Positions 1 to 6,096 of a stretch of DNA of 8,066 nucleotides are shown in pieces. Position numbers and translations under genes: made by a program. This stretch comes from Rhodospirillales bacterium (GTDB lineage: Bacteria > Pseudomonadota > Alphaproteobacteria > JAREAF01), in the NCBI GenBank assembly GCA_029240475.1, contig JAREAF010000111.1, forward strand, positions 1 to 8,066, in the 5' to 3' direction. Below the pieces are notes generated by a model. The model did no database searches. It worked only from the letters and a program-made list of their open reading frames with translations, and had not been told where the DNA came from. Position 1 is the stretch's first letter, and the number at the start of each line of letters is the position of its first letter.

Positions 1-1320
1 AAGCGCGCCCAGCGTATCATGGCCTATGTGCAGCATGCCGAGCTCGACGCGTTTCGCGGCAAGGTGCTCGGCATCGGCGGGCCGCGCTGCGAGGAGCGGC
101 TCCCGGACGGAACGCCGGCCGGCGCCGTCACGGGGCTGATCTACGAGACGATGCCGCGCCCGCTCCGGGCCAAATATGTGGTGCCCGCGCCCGTCTTCGC
201 GATCGAGGATTATGAGCTGAAATACGCGCTCCTCGCGCGGCTCGCCCTGCGCGCGGGCGATATCAGCGCCATCGCGACCGCCAATCCCTCCACCATCCTG
301 CGCTTGTTGGATGTGACGCGCGACTCCCTGCGCGCCATCCTCGCCGAAATGGAGTCCGGCGAAGCGCCGCTCCTGGGCGCGCTTTCGCCAGAGCTGAGGC
401 GCGCGCTGCGGCCGCTGGCGACACCCGACCCGGCCCGCGCGGCGGCGCTGCGGCCCCTGCTGGAGCGGCGTCCCGACGCGACCCTCGCCGAGCTCTGGCC
501 CGACCTGCGGGCGGTGGTGACCTGGCTCGGCGGCGGCTGCGCGCATGCCGCCGAGGCGGTGCGGCTGCAATTGCCGCCGGCCGCGCGGATGATCGATGCG
601 GGCTATGTCGCCAGCGAGATGCGCGGCACCGTCGTGGTGGATGCAGAGCGCGGGCTGGCGCTGCCGCTGCTCGAGGATGTGTTCTTCGAATTCGTGCCCG
701 TCGAAGCCTGGAACCGCGGCGATCGCAACACCCTCCTGCTGCACCAGCTTGAGGAAGGCCGCGGCTACCATGTGATCGTCTCCACCGAAGCGGGGCTGCT
801 GCGCTACCAAATGAACGACGTGCTGCGGGCCGGCCCGAAGATCGGGCGCACGCCCAGCCTCGCCTTCCTGCGCAAGGGCCGGGGCGCTACCAACATCACC
901 GGCGAGAAGCTCACCGAGGATCAGGTTCATCTCGCCATGGCGCAGGCGGCGCGCGCGGCCGGGGCGCACGCCCGGTTCCATGTCTTCGTCGCGCTGCCGG
1001 CGCTCTCGCGCTATTGCGCGCATATCGAGTTCGAGGGCCCGCCGCCCGACCCCGGCCGCTTCGCGCAGCTTCTCGATCAGGCGCTCTCGACGCTCAACAT
1101 CGAATATGCCGCCAAGCGCGGCAGCGGCCGGCTTCTCCCCCTCGAGCTCGCGCTCTTGCGGCCGGGTGCGGGGGAGGCCTATCGCCGCCACTGCATCGAA
1201 AAGAAGGGCCAGCGCGAATCGCAGCTGAAGGTGCTGGCGCTTCAGACGGCTGAAGAGTGCGATTTCGTGTTCGAGCCCTATCGCCACGCCGATGAACCCG
1301 TCGCGGTTCCTGTTCGCTAG
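1..1320 (+). CDS. GH3-family acyl-acid amido synthetase (5' end outside window)
   Basis: This is the C-terminal part of a GH3 auxin-responsive-promoter family protein. Family members adenylate a carboxylic acid with ATP and then join it to an amino acid, in the cytoplasm. The frame is open from base 1, so the ATG at 19 is probably internal; about 440 codons are visible against a usual 500-600. Counting from that Met, family blocks appear in order: ANPSTILRLL (88-97), YVASE (196-200) followed by FFEFVPVEAW (222-231), STEAGLLRYQMNDVLR (255-270, the adenylate-binding block), NITGEKLTEDQV (292-303), and a late SQLKV with Lys 404, matching the family's C-terminal catalytic-lysine region. The usual RYxxGD motif reads RYQMND, with Asn for Gly. 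The N-terminal ATP-binding loop lies upstream of the window. The stop codon lies inside the next gene. Substrate unknown; family assignment firm. Confidence 0.85.
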   Translation, partial: KRAQRIMAYVQHAELDAFRGKVLGIGGPRCEERLPDGTPAGAVTGLIYETMPRPLRAKYVVPAPVFAIEDYELKYALLARLALRAGDISAIATANPSTILRLLDVTRDSLRAILAEMESGEAPLLGALSPELRRALRPLATPDPARAAALRPLLERRPDATLAELWPDLRAVVTWLGGGCAHAAEAVRLQLPPAARMIDAGYVASEMRGTVVVDAERGLALPLLEDVFFEFVPVEAWNRGDRNTLLLHQLEEGRGYHVIVSTEAGLLRYQMNDVLRAGPKIGRTPSLAFLRKGRGATNITGEKLTEDQVHLAMAQAARAAGAHARFHVFVALPALSRYCAHIEFEGPPPDPGRFAQLLDQALSTLNIEYAAKRGSGRLLPLELALLRPGAGEAYRRHCIEKKGQRESQLKVLALQTAEECDFVFEPYRHADEPVAVPVR

Positions 1321-2395
1321 CGCACCGATCCGATTTCGCAGCGCGTTCGGCCATGCCTCGGCGCGGCGCGAGCGGGCGGAGAACGTCCTGGTGGCGGTTG
1401 CGGACTCGGACGGGCGCTACGGGTTTGGCGAGGGATGCCCGCGGCCATACGTGACCGGCGAGACGGCGGAGAGCGCCCGCGCCTTCCTCGAGCGGCGCCG
1501 TGCCGAGCTTTTGGAGCTGGATGGGGTCCCCGCGCTGCGGCAGTGGATGGAGCGACGCGCGACCGAGATCGACGCCAATCCCAGTGCATTCTGTGCGGCG
1601 GAGCTGGCGCTGCTCGACCTCTTCGCGCGTCAGCGGGGCATCGGCGTCGAGGAGCTGCTGGGGATCCAGCCGCTCAGGCGGGCCCTGACGGTCACCGCGG
1701 TCTACGGCACCGGCTCCTGGGCGAAGTTCGGCCTCACCGCGCTCCTGTTCGGCGCCATCGGCATGCGGGAGGCAAAGCTGAAGCTGAGCGGCAACCCGCG
1801 CCTGGACGCCCGCCGCGCGGCGGTGCTGGCGCGGCGCGGGGCGGTCCGGCTGGATGCCAACAATCTGTGGCCGAGCGCCGAAGCGGCGGTTATCGGGCTC
1901 GCGGCGGCGGCAACGCATGCCTGGGCGGTCGAGGAGCCGGTGCGCCCGCGCGATTGGGACGGCCTGCGCGAGGTGCGCGCGCGCACGCGGCTCGACATCA
2001 TCCTCGACGAGAGCTTCACCCGGATCGAGGATCTGGCCGAAGCGGACCCGCGGTTCGTCCTCAATCTGCGCGTCTCGAAACTGGGCGGGCTGACGCGGTC
2101 GCTGGCGGCGCTGCGGCTGGCGCTGGAGCAGGGGCGCAGCGTCATCGTCGGCGCGCAGGTCGGAGAGACCAGCATCCTGGCCCGCGCGGGGCTGGCGCAT
2201 GCCGCGGCGGCGGGAGACCGGCTGCTCGGCTACGAAGGCGCCTACGGGATCTGGCTGCTGACTGAGGATGTTGCCTCTCCCTCCATCGGGTTCGGGCGCG
2301 GCGGAACCCTCGATCCATGCAGATTGTCGCTCGGCCGGGAAGGGCTGGGGCTGCGGGCGTCAGCGCTCTTCGAGCGGCTGCTGCTCAGCGGATGA
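1292..2395 (+). CDS. Enolase-superfamily enzyme, MLE/dipeptide-epimerase-like
   Basis: A 367-residue protein of the mandelate racemase/muconate lactonizing enzyme group: an N-terminal capping domain (about 10-120) and a (beta/alpha)-barrel. These enzymes use Mg2+ to form an enolate from a carboxylate substrate. Visible barrel motifs are K162-L-K164 (KxK base), LDAN with D188, EEP with E214/E215, and LDES with D239 (the usual metal ligands), then NLRVSKLGG (258-266) and GAQVGET (287-293). In the dipeptide epimerase, NSAR and OSBS types the strand-6 segment reads NIK, where Lys is the second acid/base. Here the aligned residue is Arg 260, with a Lys three residues later. The exact reaction is therefore open: epimerase, racemase, cycloisomerase or dehydratase. 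The ATG lies 29 bp inside the GH3 gene with no good ribosome site, suggesting coupled translation. The gene's end overlaps the convergent FAD enzyme gene by 11 bp. Confidence 0.85.
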   Translation: MNPSRFLFASAPIRFRSAFGHASARRERAENVLVAVADSDGRYGFGEGCPRPYVTGETAESARAFLERRRAELLELDGVPALRQWMERRATEIDANPSAFCAAELALLDLFARQRGIGVEELLGIQPLRRALTVTAVYGTGSWAKFGLTALLFGAIGMREAKLKLSGNPRLDARRAAVLARRGAVRLDANNLWPSAEAAVIGLAAAATHAWAVEEPVRPRDWDGLREVRARTRLDIILDESFTRIEDLAEADPRFVLNLRVSKLGGLTRSLAALRLALEQGRSVIVGAQVGETSILARAGLAHAAAAGDRLLGYEGAYGIWLLTEDVASPSIGFGRGGTLDPCRLSLGREGLGLRASALFERLLLSG

Positions 2396-3821
2396 GCTTT
2401 CCGGGGTTCATGATGCCGAGCGGGTCGAGCGCCGACTTCACCTGCCGCATGAGCTCGAGTTCCACCGGGCTCTTGTAGCGCAGGATCTCGTCGCGCCTGA
2501 GCTGGCCGAGGCCATGCTCGGCGCTGATAGAGCCGCCCATCGCCGCCACGACGTCGTGAACGGCGCGGGTCAGTGCGTCCGCCTTGTCGACCAAATCCGC
2601 ATGCGAGCCGGCGAGCGGCGGCAGCAGGTTGTAATGGATGTTGCCGTCGCCGGCATGACCGAACGGCATCGGCCGCACCCCGGGCACCACCGCTGCGACC
2701 GCGGCGCCGGCCCGGTCCAGCATCTCCGGCACCGCGGACACCGGCACCGAGACGTCGTGCTTGATCGAGGGCCCGGACAGCCGCTGCGCCTCGACGATGG
2801 CCTCGCGCAGGTGCCAGAGCCGCCTGGCTTGCGCATCGTTGGCCGCGAGCGTGGCGTCGAGCGCGATCTTGTCCTCGATGGCTTGGCCAAGCGCGCCTTC
2901 CACCGCATCGCGCAAGCCCATCCGCTCCGACCCGGAACCGATCTCGATGAGCACGCACCAAGGCGCGTCCGGAAAGGGGTCGGCGGTTCCCGGGACGGCT
3001 TCGGCCGCGAGCGCGATGGCGTTGCGCGCCATCAGCTCGAAGCTCGTCACCCCATCGCCCGAAACCGCGCGAAGCCTGCCCAGGAGCGCGACCGCTGCCC
3101 GCGCATCGGCCACAGCGGCAAGTCCCGTCACCGTTTCGCGCGGCCTGGGAAAGAGCTTCAGCACCGCCGCGGTGACGATGCCCAACGTGCCTTCAGCGCC
3201 GATGAAGAGCTGCTTCAAATCGTAGCCGGTATTGTCCTTGCGCAGCCGCCTGAGCCCGTCCCAGATGCGTCCATCCGGCAGCACCGCCTCGATCCCGAGC
3301 ACCAGCTCGCGCATGTTCCCGTAGCGCAGCACCGCCGTGCCGCCGGCATTGGTGGAGATCAGTCCGCCGATCTGGCAGCGTCCCTCCGAGCCGAGGCTCA
3401 GCGGGAACAGCCGGTCCACGCGCTCGGCCGCCTCCTGCACCTCCGCCAGCACGCAGCCTGCTTCCGCCGTGATGGTGAAATCCCCGGCATCGACCGCACG
3501 GATGCGGTTCAGCCGCGACAGCAAAAGCAGAATCTGGGCGCCGCTCGCGTCGGGAACCGACCCGCCGACCAGGCCGGTATTGCCGCCCTGCGGCACGATC
3601 CCGACCCGCGCTTCGGCGCAGAGCCGGACGATCTCCGAAACCCGTTCCGTGGTGTCCGGCCGCAGCACCAGAGGAGCGCGCCCGTGAAAGAGGTCGCGCC
3701 AGTCCGTGAGGTATGGCGCGATGTCGCTCTCGTCTTCGAGCGCTCCGCCGCGCCCGGCCGCCGCCTTCAAGCGCTCGAGCAGCGCGGAGTCTGGCGGGCG
3801 CGTGGCGGGGGGCTGGGCCAT
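2385..3821 (-). CDS. FAD-linked D-2-hydroxyacid dehydrogenase (GlcD/D2HGDH type)
   Basis: A 478-residue flavoprotein of the vanillyl-alcohol oxidase/PCMH fold. It is related to D-lactate dehydrogenase, the glycolate oxidase subunit GlcD and D-2-hydroxyglutarate dehydrogenase, which oxidise a D-2-hydroxyacid to the 2-keto acid. The FAD domain carries PQGGNTGLVGGSVP (77-90), GSEGRCQIGGLISTNAGG (144-161) and IGAEGTLGIVT (207-217). The C-terminal cap has LREAI (R339), IKHDVSVPV (K354), GHAGDGNIHYN (H388-N398 region, with H389 and H396) and AEHGLG (E435, H436), consistent with the metal- and carboxylate-binding residues of the D2HGDH group. It ends in the family-typical NPGKLI. No signal peptide is seen, so it is probably cytoplasmic with an unknown electron acceptor. 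Only 9 bp separate it from the Sua5/TsaC gene upstream, implying one transcript. The ribosome site (AGTGGG) is weak. D2HGDH versus D-lactate dehydrogenase cannot be settled here. Confidence 0.9.
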   Translation of the reverse strand: MAQPPATRPPDSALLERLKAAAGRGGALEDESDIAPYLTDWRDLFHGRAPLVLRPDTTERVSEIVRLCAEARVGIVPQGGNTGLVGGSVPDASGAQILLLLSRLNRIRAVDAGDFTITAEAGCVLAEVQEAAERVDRLFPLSLGSEGRCQIGGLISTNAGGTAVLRYGNMRELVLGIEAVLPDGRIWDGLRRLRKDNTGYDLKQLFIGAEGTLGIVTAAVLKLFPRPRETVTGLAAVADARAAVALLGRLRAVSGDGVTSFELMARNAIALAAEAVPGTADPFPDAPWCVLIEIGSGSERMGLRDAVEGALGQAIEDKIALDATLAANDAQARRLWHLREAIVEAQRLSGPSIKHDVSVPVSAVPEMLDRAGAAVAAVVPGVRPMPFGHAGDGNIHYNLLPPLAGSHADLVDKADALTRAVHDVVAAMGGSISAEHGLGQLRRDEILRYKSPVELELMRQVKSALDPLGIMNPGKLIR

Positions 3822-3830
3822 CGGCCCACT

Positions 3831-4862
3831 TTAGCGGGGCGAGGCCGCGCGCCGAAGCCGGTCATTGATCGCCAAGCCCAATCCCTGCTCCGGGATCGGC
3901 ATCGCCGCGATCGCCCTTGCGCCGCTGCGATCCAGCTCGCGCAAGTAAGCAAAGAGATTGGCGGCCGCCTCGATCAGGTCGCCGGACGGGCTCAGATTCC
4001 GCGTCACGAGCGCTCCCGTGAGGGGCGCCGGACCGAAGGCCAGGAGCGCTTCATCCGCCGCGACCTCCGTCGCATTCAGCCTCAACGGCCGGTCGGGCGC
4101 GTAGTGGCTGGCGAGCTGGCCCGGAGAGGAGGGGCGCGTCTCGTCCGCGCCGACATCCACCTCGCCCAGCTCGGCGCGGAGCTGTTCCAGCGTCACCGCG
4201 CCGGGGCGGAGCAGACGAGAACGCTCGCCGCACAGGTCGACCACCGTGGATTCGACGCCGACCGGGCAGGGGCCGCCGTCGAGGATCAGGTCGACCGCTC
4301 CGTCCAGCGAGTCCGCCACATGGCCGGCGGTGGTCGGGCTGATCCGCCCCGACCGGTTGGCGCTCGGCGCGGCGAGCGGCCTGCCGCACAAGCGCAGCAG
4401 CGCCTGCGCCACCGGATGGGCCGGCGAGCGCAGCGCCACTGTGTCCAGCCCGGCCGAGACCAGCAGCGACAGCCGCGCGCGCGGGCGGCGCGGCACCACC
4501 AGGGTCAAGGGACCGGGCCAGAAGCGCGCGATCAGCCGCGCGGCTCTGTCATCCAGGCGCCCGAGGCGGTCCGCCCCGGCGCACCCCGCCACATGCACGA
4601 TGAGCGGATTGAAGTGCGGCCGCTCCTTCGCGGCGAAGATGCGTGCGACCGCCGCATCGTTTCCCGCATCGGCGGCGAGGCCGTAGACGGTCTCGGTGGG
4701 CATCGCGACCAGCCTGCCCGCGGCGATCAGGCGCGCGGCCTCGGCGAGCGCGCCGACCGTGGCGGGCTCGATCCGCGGGGATGCCGGGATGATGTGTCGA
4801 GGGCCGGGCATGGCGCCGCATAGCACGGAGCCGCGCCGCATAGCAAAGGAGCCGCCGGACAT
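3831..4862 (-). CDS. tsaC: Threonylcarbamoyl-AMP synthase, Sua5 type
   Basis: Makes L-threonylcarbamoyl-AMP from threonine, bicarbonate and ATP, the first step of the t6A modification at position 37 of ANN-decoding tRNAs; cytoplasmic and usually essential. Counting from the ATG at 4862 (343 residues): PTETVYGLA (55-63), KERPHFNPLIVHV (79-91), FWPGPLTLVV (114-123), LAAPSANRSG (163-172), GPCPVGVESTVVDL (197-210) and LLRPGAVT (217-224) form the YrdC domain. A SPGQLASHYAP linker (246-256) and a C-terminal domain make it the two-domain Sua5 form. Start choice: ATG 4862 has AGGAG (4873-4877) 10 nt upstream, the only good ribosome site. An in-frame ATG at 4811 (326 residues) would fit the usual N-terminus equally well but has no such site; the extra 17 residues look non-conserved and contain half of a tandem duplication. 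It leads a pair with the FAD enzyme gene 9 bp downstream. Confidence 0.92.
   Translation of the reverse strand: MSGGSFAMRRGSVLCGAMPGPRHIIPASPRIEPATVGALAEAARLIAAGRLVAMPTETVYGLAADAGNDAAVARIFAAKERPHFNPLIVHVAGCAGADRLGRLDDRAARLIARFWPGPLTLVVPRRPRARLSLLVSAGLDTVALRSPAHPVAQALLRLCGRPLAAPSANRSGRISPTTAGHVADSLDGAVDLILDGGPCPVGVESTVVDLCGERSRLLRPGAVTLEQLRAELGEVDVGADETRPSSPGQLASHYAPDRPLRLNATEVAADEALLAFGPAPLTGALVTRNLSPSGDLIEAAANLFAYLRELDRSGARAIAAMPIPEQGLGLAINDRLRRAASPR
4813..4853 (-). repeat. 20/21-bp tandem duplication at the Sua5 start
   Basis: Two nearly identical head-to-tail units, 4813-4832 and 4833-4853 on the plus strand. Each begins with GCGCCGCATAGCA and ends with GGAGCC; the second has one extra base (AAAGG against ACGG). 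Both are followed by GC, so the 8-mer GGAGCCGC occurs at 4827-4834 and 4848-4855. Both 8-mers are the exact complement of the minus-strand Shine-Dalgarno stem at 4869-4876. The total of 41 bp is not a multiple of three, and each unit carries an ATG on the minus strand. Confidence 0.8.
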
Positions 4863-4876
4863 GCCTGAGCGGCTCC
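4848..4876 (-). promoter_or_regulatory. Hairpin pairing the Sua5 Shine-Dalgarno, ATG in loop
   Basis: Perfect 8-bp inverted repeat: GGAGCCGC (4848-4855) and GCGGCTCC (4869-4876) with a 13-nt loop. In the minus-strand transcript the 5' arm contains GGAG of the ribosome site AGGAG, and the ATG at 4862 lies in the loop. This would hinder translation initiation at 4862. The hairpin is followed by UUUGC, which is too short a U-run for a convincing terminator, so translational control is the better reading. The pairing is seen in the sequence; regulation is inferred. Confidence 0.5.
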
Positions 4877-4881
4877 TGGTT

Positions 4882-4997
4882 CGCCTGTGTCAGGGCGTCA
4901 CGGGCCGGCGCGAGGCCGGTTAACCCGTACCCCATCAGTCACCGCACGGGAAGTGCGGCGGCTATTTACGGTGCTGGGCTCTCACCCGCTCGCCGTT
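4882..4997 (-). promoter_or_regulatory. Structured 5' leader or small RNA candidate
   Basis: Minus-strand RNA from the predicted start near 4997 folds into consecutive stems. CCGCAC/GTGCGG at 4942-4958 has a 5-nt loop. A 10-bp stem at 4900-4928 is ACGGG/CCCGT plus CCGGC/GCCGG, with a 4-nt UUAA bulge and 5-nt loop. CGCC/GGCG at 4882-4897 can be extended with one bulge. A weaker stem near 4970-4988 is possible. The hairpin over the ribosome site follows directly. I checked by eye for signatures of 6S, SRP, tmRNA, RNase P, and TPP and cobalamin riboswitches and found none. Chance stems are common at this G+C, but four adjacent ones in one orientation are notable. Confidence 0.4.
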
Positions 4998-5003
4998 ATG
5001 GGA

Positions 5004-5031
5004 ATGCTACCACCCTGACTCGGCGAGTCAA
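5004..5031 (-). promoter_or_regulatory. Candidate sigma70-type promoter for the Sua5 operon
   Basis: On the minus strand, TTGACT (5031-5026) is a 5/6 match to the -35 consensus. A 16-bp spacer leads to TAGCAT (5009-5004), a 4/6 match to the -10. Transcription would begin near 4997, giving a leader of about 135 nt to the ATG at 4862. A palindrome overlaps the -35 and spacer. The match is moderate and rests on consensus alone. Confidence 0.45.
5016..5030. promoter_or_regulatory. Palindrome with two GANTC sites in the promoter
   Basis: TGACTCGGCGAGTCA has 6-bp arms around a 3-bp centre and contains GACTC (5017-5021) and GAGTC (5026-5030). GANTC is the target of the cell-cycle methylase CcrM in most alphaproteobacteria. 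The element covers part of the -35 hexamer and the spacer of the candidate promoter, so it could be a repressor operator or a methylation-sensitive site. Separately, CTCGCCG (4989-4995) is an inverted repeat of CGGCGAG (5021-5027). Confidence 0.4.
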
Positions 5032-5049
5032 GAGTTCCTGGACACGCCC

Positions 5050-5074
5050 AAAAGTATTGGTGGCTCCGAATACT
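5050..5074 (-). terminator. Weak terminator-like hairpin after cysQ
   Basis: On the minus strand AGTATT (5074-5069) pairs with AATACT (5058-5053), with a GG/CC extension past a bulged C, then TTT. It lies about 95 nt beyond the cysQ stop codon and before the Sua5 promoter candidate, where a terminator is expected. The stem is A+T rich and the T-run short, so it is only a possible intrinsic terminator. Confidence 0.3.
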
Positions 5075-5166
5075 CAAAACAGTCCTTTTTCCGCCGTCCT
5101 GAAATCGAGCGATCTGTTGGTGATTTCTTGCGGTGCTGGAGCCGGTTTTGAGGAAGACGCCGCAAC

Positions 5167-5946
5167 TCATTCTGCCGACGCGACGAAATGCGGGTTCTCG
5201 AACCCGTGCTTGCCGTAGCGCAGCTCCTCGCCTTCAAGCGTCCGCACCCGGCCGCCCGCCGCGTTCAGCACGGCATGGCCGGCGGCGGTGTCCCATTCCA
5301 TCGTGCGGCCGAAGCGCGGATAGAGATCGGCCTCGCCCGCCGCGACGAGGCAGAATTTGAGCGAGCTCCCGGCCTGCCGCGTCGCAGCCACGCCGCGCCC
5401 GTTGAGGAACCGCTCCAGCGCCTCCGGATCGCCGTGCGACCGGCTCGCGACCACCGTCAATCCGTTTCCTGGGGCGTGCCGCACCATGATCGGCCGTTCG
5501 GCGCCCGCGCGCCATTCACGGGCGCTGCCTGGGCCGGCGCCGGCATAGGCCAGCTGCAGGGCGGGGGCGGCCACCACGCCCAGCACCGGCCGTCCCCCTT
5601 CGATGAGCGCGATATTGACGGTGAACTCCCCGTTGCGTTTCAGGAACTCCTTGGTTCCGTCCAGCGGGTCCACCAGCCAGAACCGCGGCGGCGCTTCGGA
5701 CGAGATCTCGCCGCGCGCGAAGGCCTCTTCCGACACAACCGGGATTTCGGGGGTGAGGCGTCGGAGCCCGGCGAGGATGATCTCCTCCGCTTCCTCGTCC
5801 GCAGCGGTGACGGGGGAGGCGTCCTCCTTCCTGCGCACCTCGATCTCCGGACCGTAATGGGTGAGGATGGCCGCGCCGGCGTCGTGGGCGAGCGCCATCA
5901 CCGGCGGCAGCATCTGCGCAAGCTCGGCTCGTTCGAAGGTTCGCAC
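5167..5946 (-). CDS. cysQ: 3'(2'),5'-bisphosphate nucleotidase CysQ
   Basis: Inositol-monophosphatase-superfamily enzyme that removes the 3'-phosphate from PAP (and PAPS), a by-product of sulfate activation, giving AMP; Mg2+-dependent, cytoplasmic or membrane-associated. Counting from GTG 5946 (259 residues): VTAADEEAE with D50, SEE with E73, VDPLDGTKEF with D93, D96 and T98, GSSLKFCLVAAGEADLYPR (193-211) and MEWDTAAGHAVL with D219. All lithium-sensitive phosphatase metal ligands are present. Start choice: the frame continues to an ATG at 6054, but that adds about 36 Pro/Arg-rich residues. GTG 5946 has AGGA 8 nt upstream and gives the usual length (E. coli CysQ 246). An ATG at 5913 is also possible. 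TATAGT on the minus strand (5988-5983) could be a -10 box, but no matching -35 was seen. No sulfate-activation genes are adjacent. SuhB is less likely, given the TKEF motif. Confidence 0.9.
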   Translation of the reverse strand: MRTFERAELAQMLPPVMALAHDAGAAILTHYGPEIEVRRKEDASPVTAADEEAEEIILAGLRRLTPEIPVVSEEAFARGEISSEAPPRFWLVDPLDGTKEFLKRNGEFTVNIALIEGGRPVLGVVAAPALQLAYAGAGPGSAREWRAGAERPIMVRHAPGNGLTVVASRSHGDPEALERFLNGRGVAATRQAGSSLKFCLVAAGEADLYPRFGRTMEWDTAAGHAVLNAAGGRVRTLEGEELRYGKHGFENPHFVASAE

Positions 5947-6096
5947 GCGGTCGGTCCTGCTTCGGCTGAGTGGGGGCGGCGGACTATAGGCCAGAGGCTT
6001 GCGGCGCCGCCAGCATGGCGGCTCGATCGGCGGAGATGACAGCGGCCGCCGCATCCGCTAGGAACGGTCCCCCTTCACGCGGGATAGGATCGCGCG

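Larger units (their letters stand above)
4863..5166. other. Intergenic region between cysQ and the Sua5 gene
   Basis: No protein gene is supported here. From the Sua5 side it holds the ribosome-site hairpin, the structured leader, the promoter with its palindrome, and a weak terminator for cysQ. The part from 5075 to 5166, next to the cysQ stop, shows nothing recognisable. Short open frames in this stretch lack ribosome sites and family resemblance. No tRNA or known riboswitch pattern was found on either strand. Confidence 0.7.

Noticed and set aside
1094..2200. A 368-codon open frame on the minus strand
   Set aside because: Antisense to the GH3 and enolase-family genes; Arg/Pro/Ala-rich with no recognisable domain.
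2268..4823. An 851-codon open frame on the plus strand
   Set aside because: It lies opposite two well-supported minus-strand genes (FAD enzyme and Sua5). Its protein is Arg/His/Gln-rich with no family motif, as expected from the antisense of G+C-rich codons.
4848..4876. Strong intrinsic terminator ending a small RNA
   Set aside because: Only three Us follow the stem, and the stem covers the Sua5 ribosome site, so translational control fits better; a terminator role is not excluded.
4549..4935. A 128-codon minus-strand frame starting in the Sua5 leader
   Set aside because: It runs out of frame into the Sua5 gene, has no ribosome site and its product is Arg-rich; considered as a leader peptide but unsupported.
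5190..5212. GGTTCTCGAACCC, resembling a tRNA T-arm
   Set aside because: It lies within conserved cysQ codons (GFENPHF) and no cloverleaf can be built around it.
5188..6039. A 283-codon open frame on the plus strand
   Set aside because: Mirror of cysQ, whose catalytic motifs are complete on the other strand.
5947..6054. N-terminal extension of cysQ to the ATG at 6054
   Set aside because: The added residues are Pro/Arg-rich and unlike the family; the GTG at 5946 has a ribosome site and gives the normal length.
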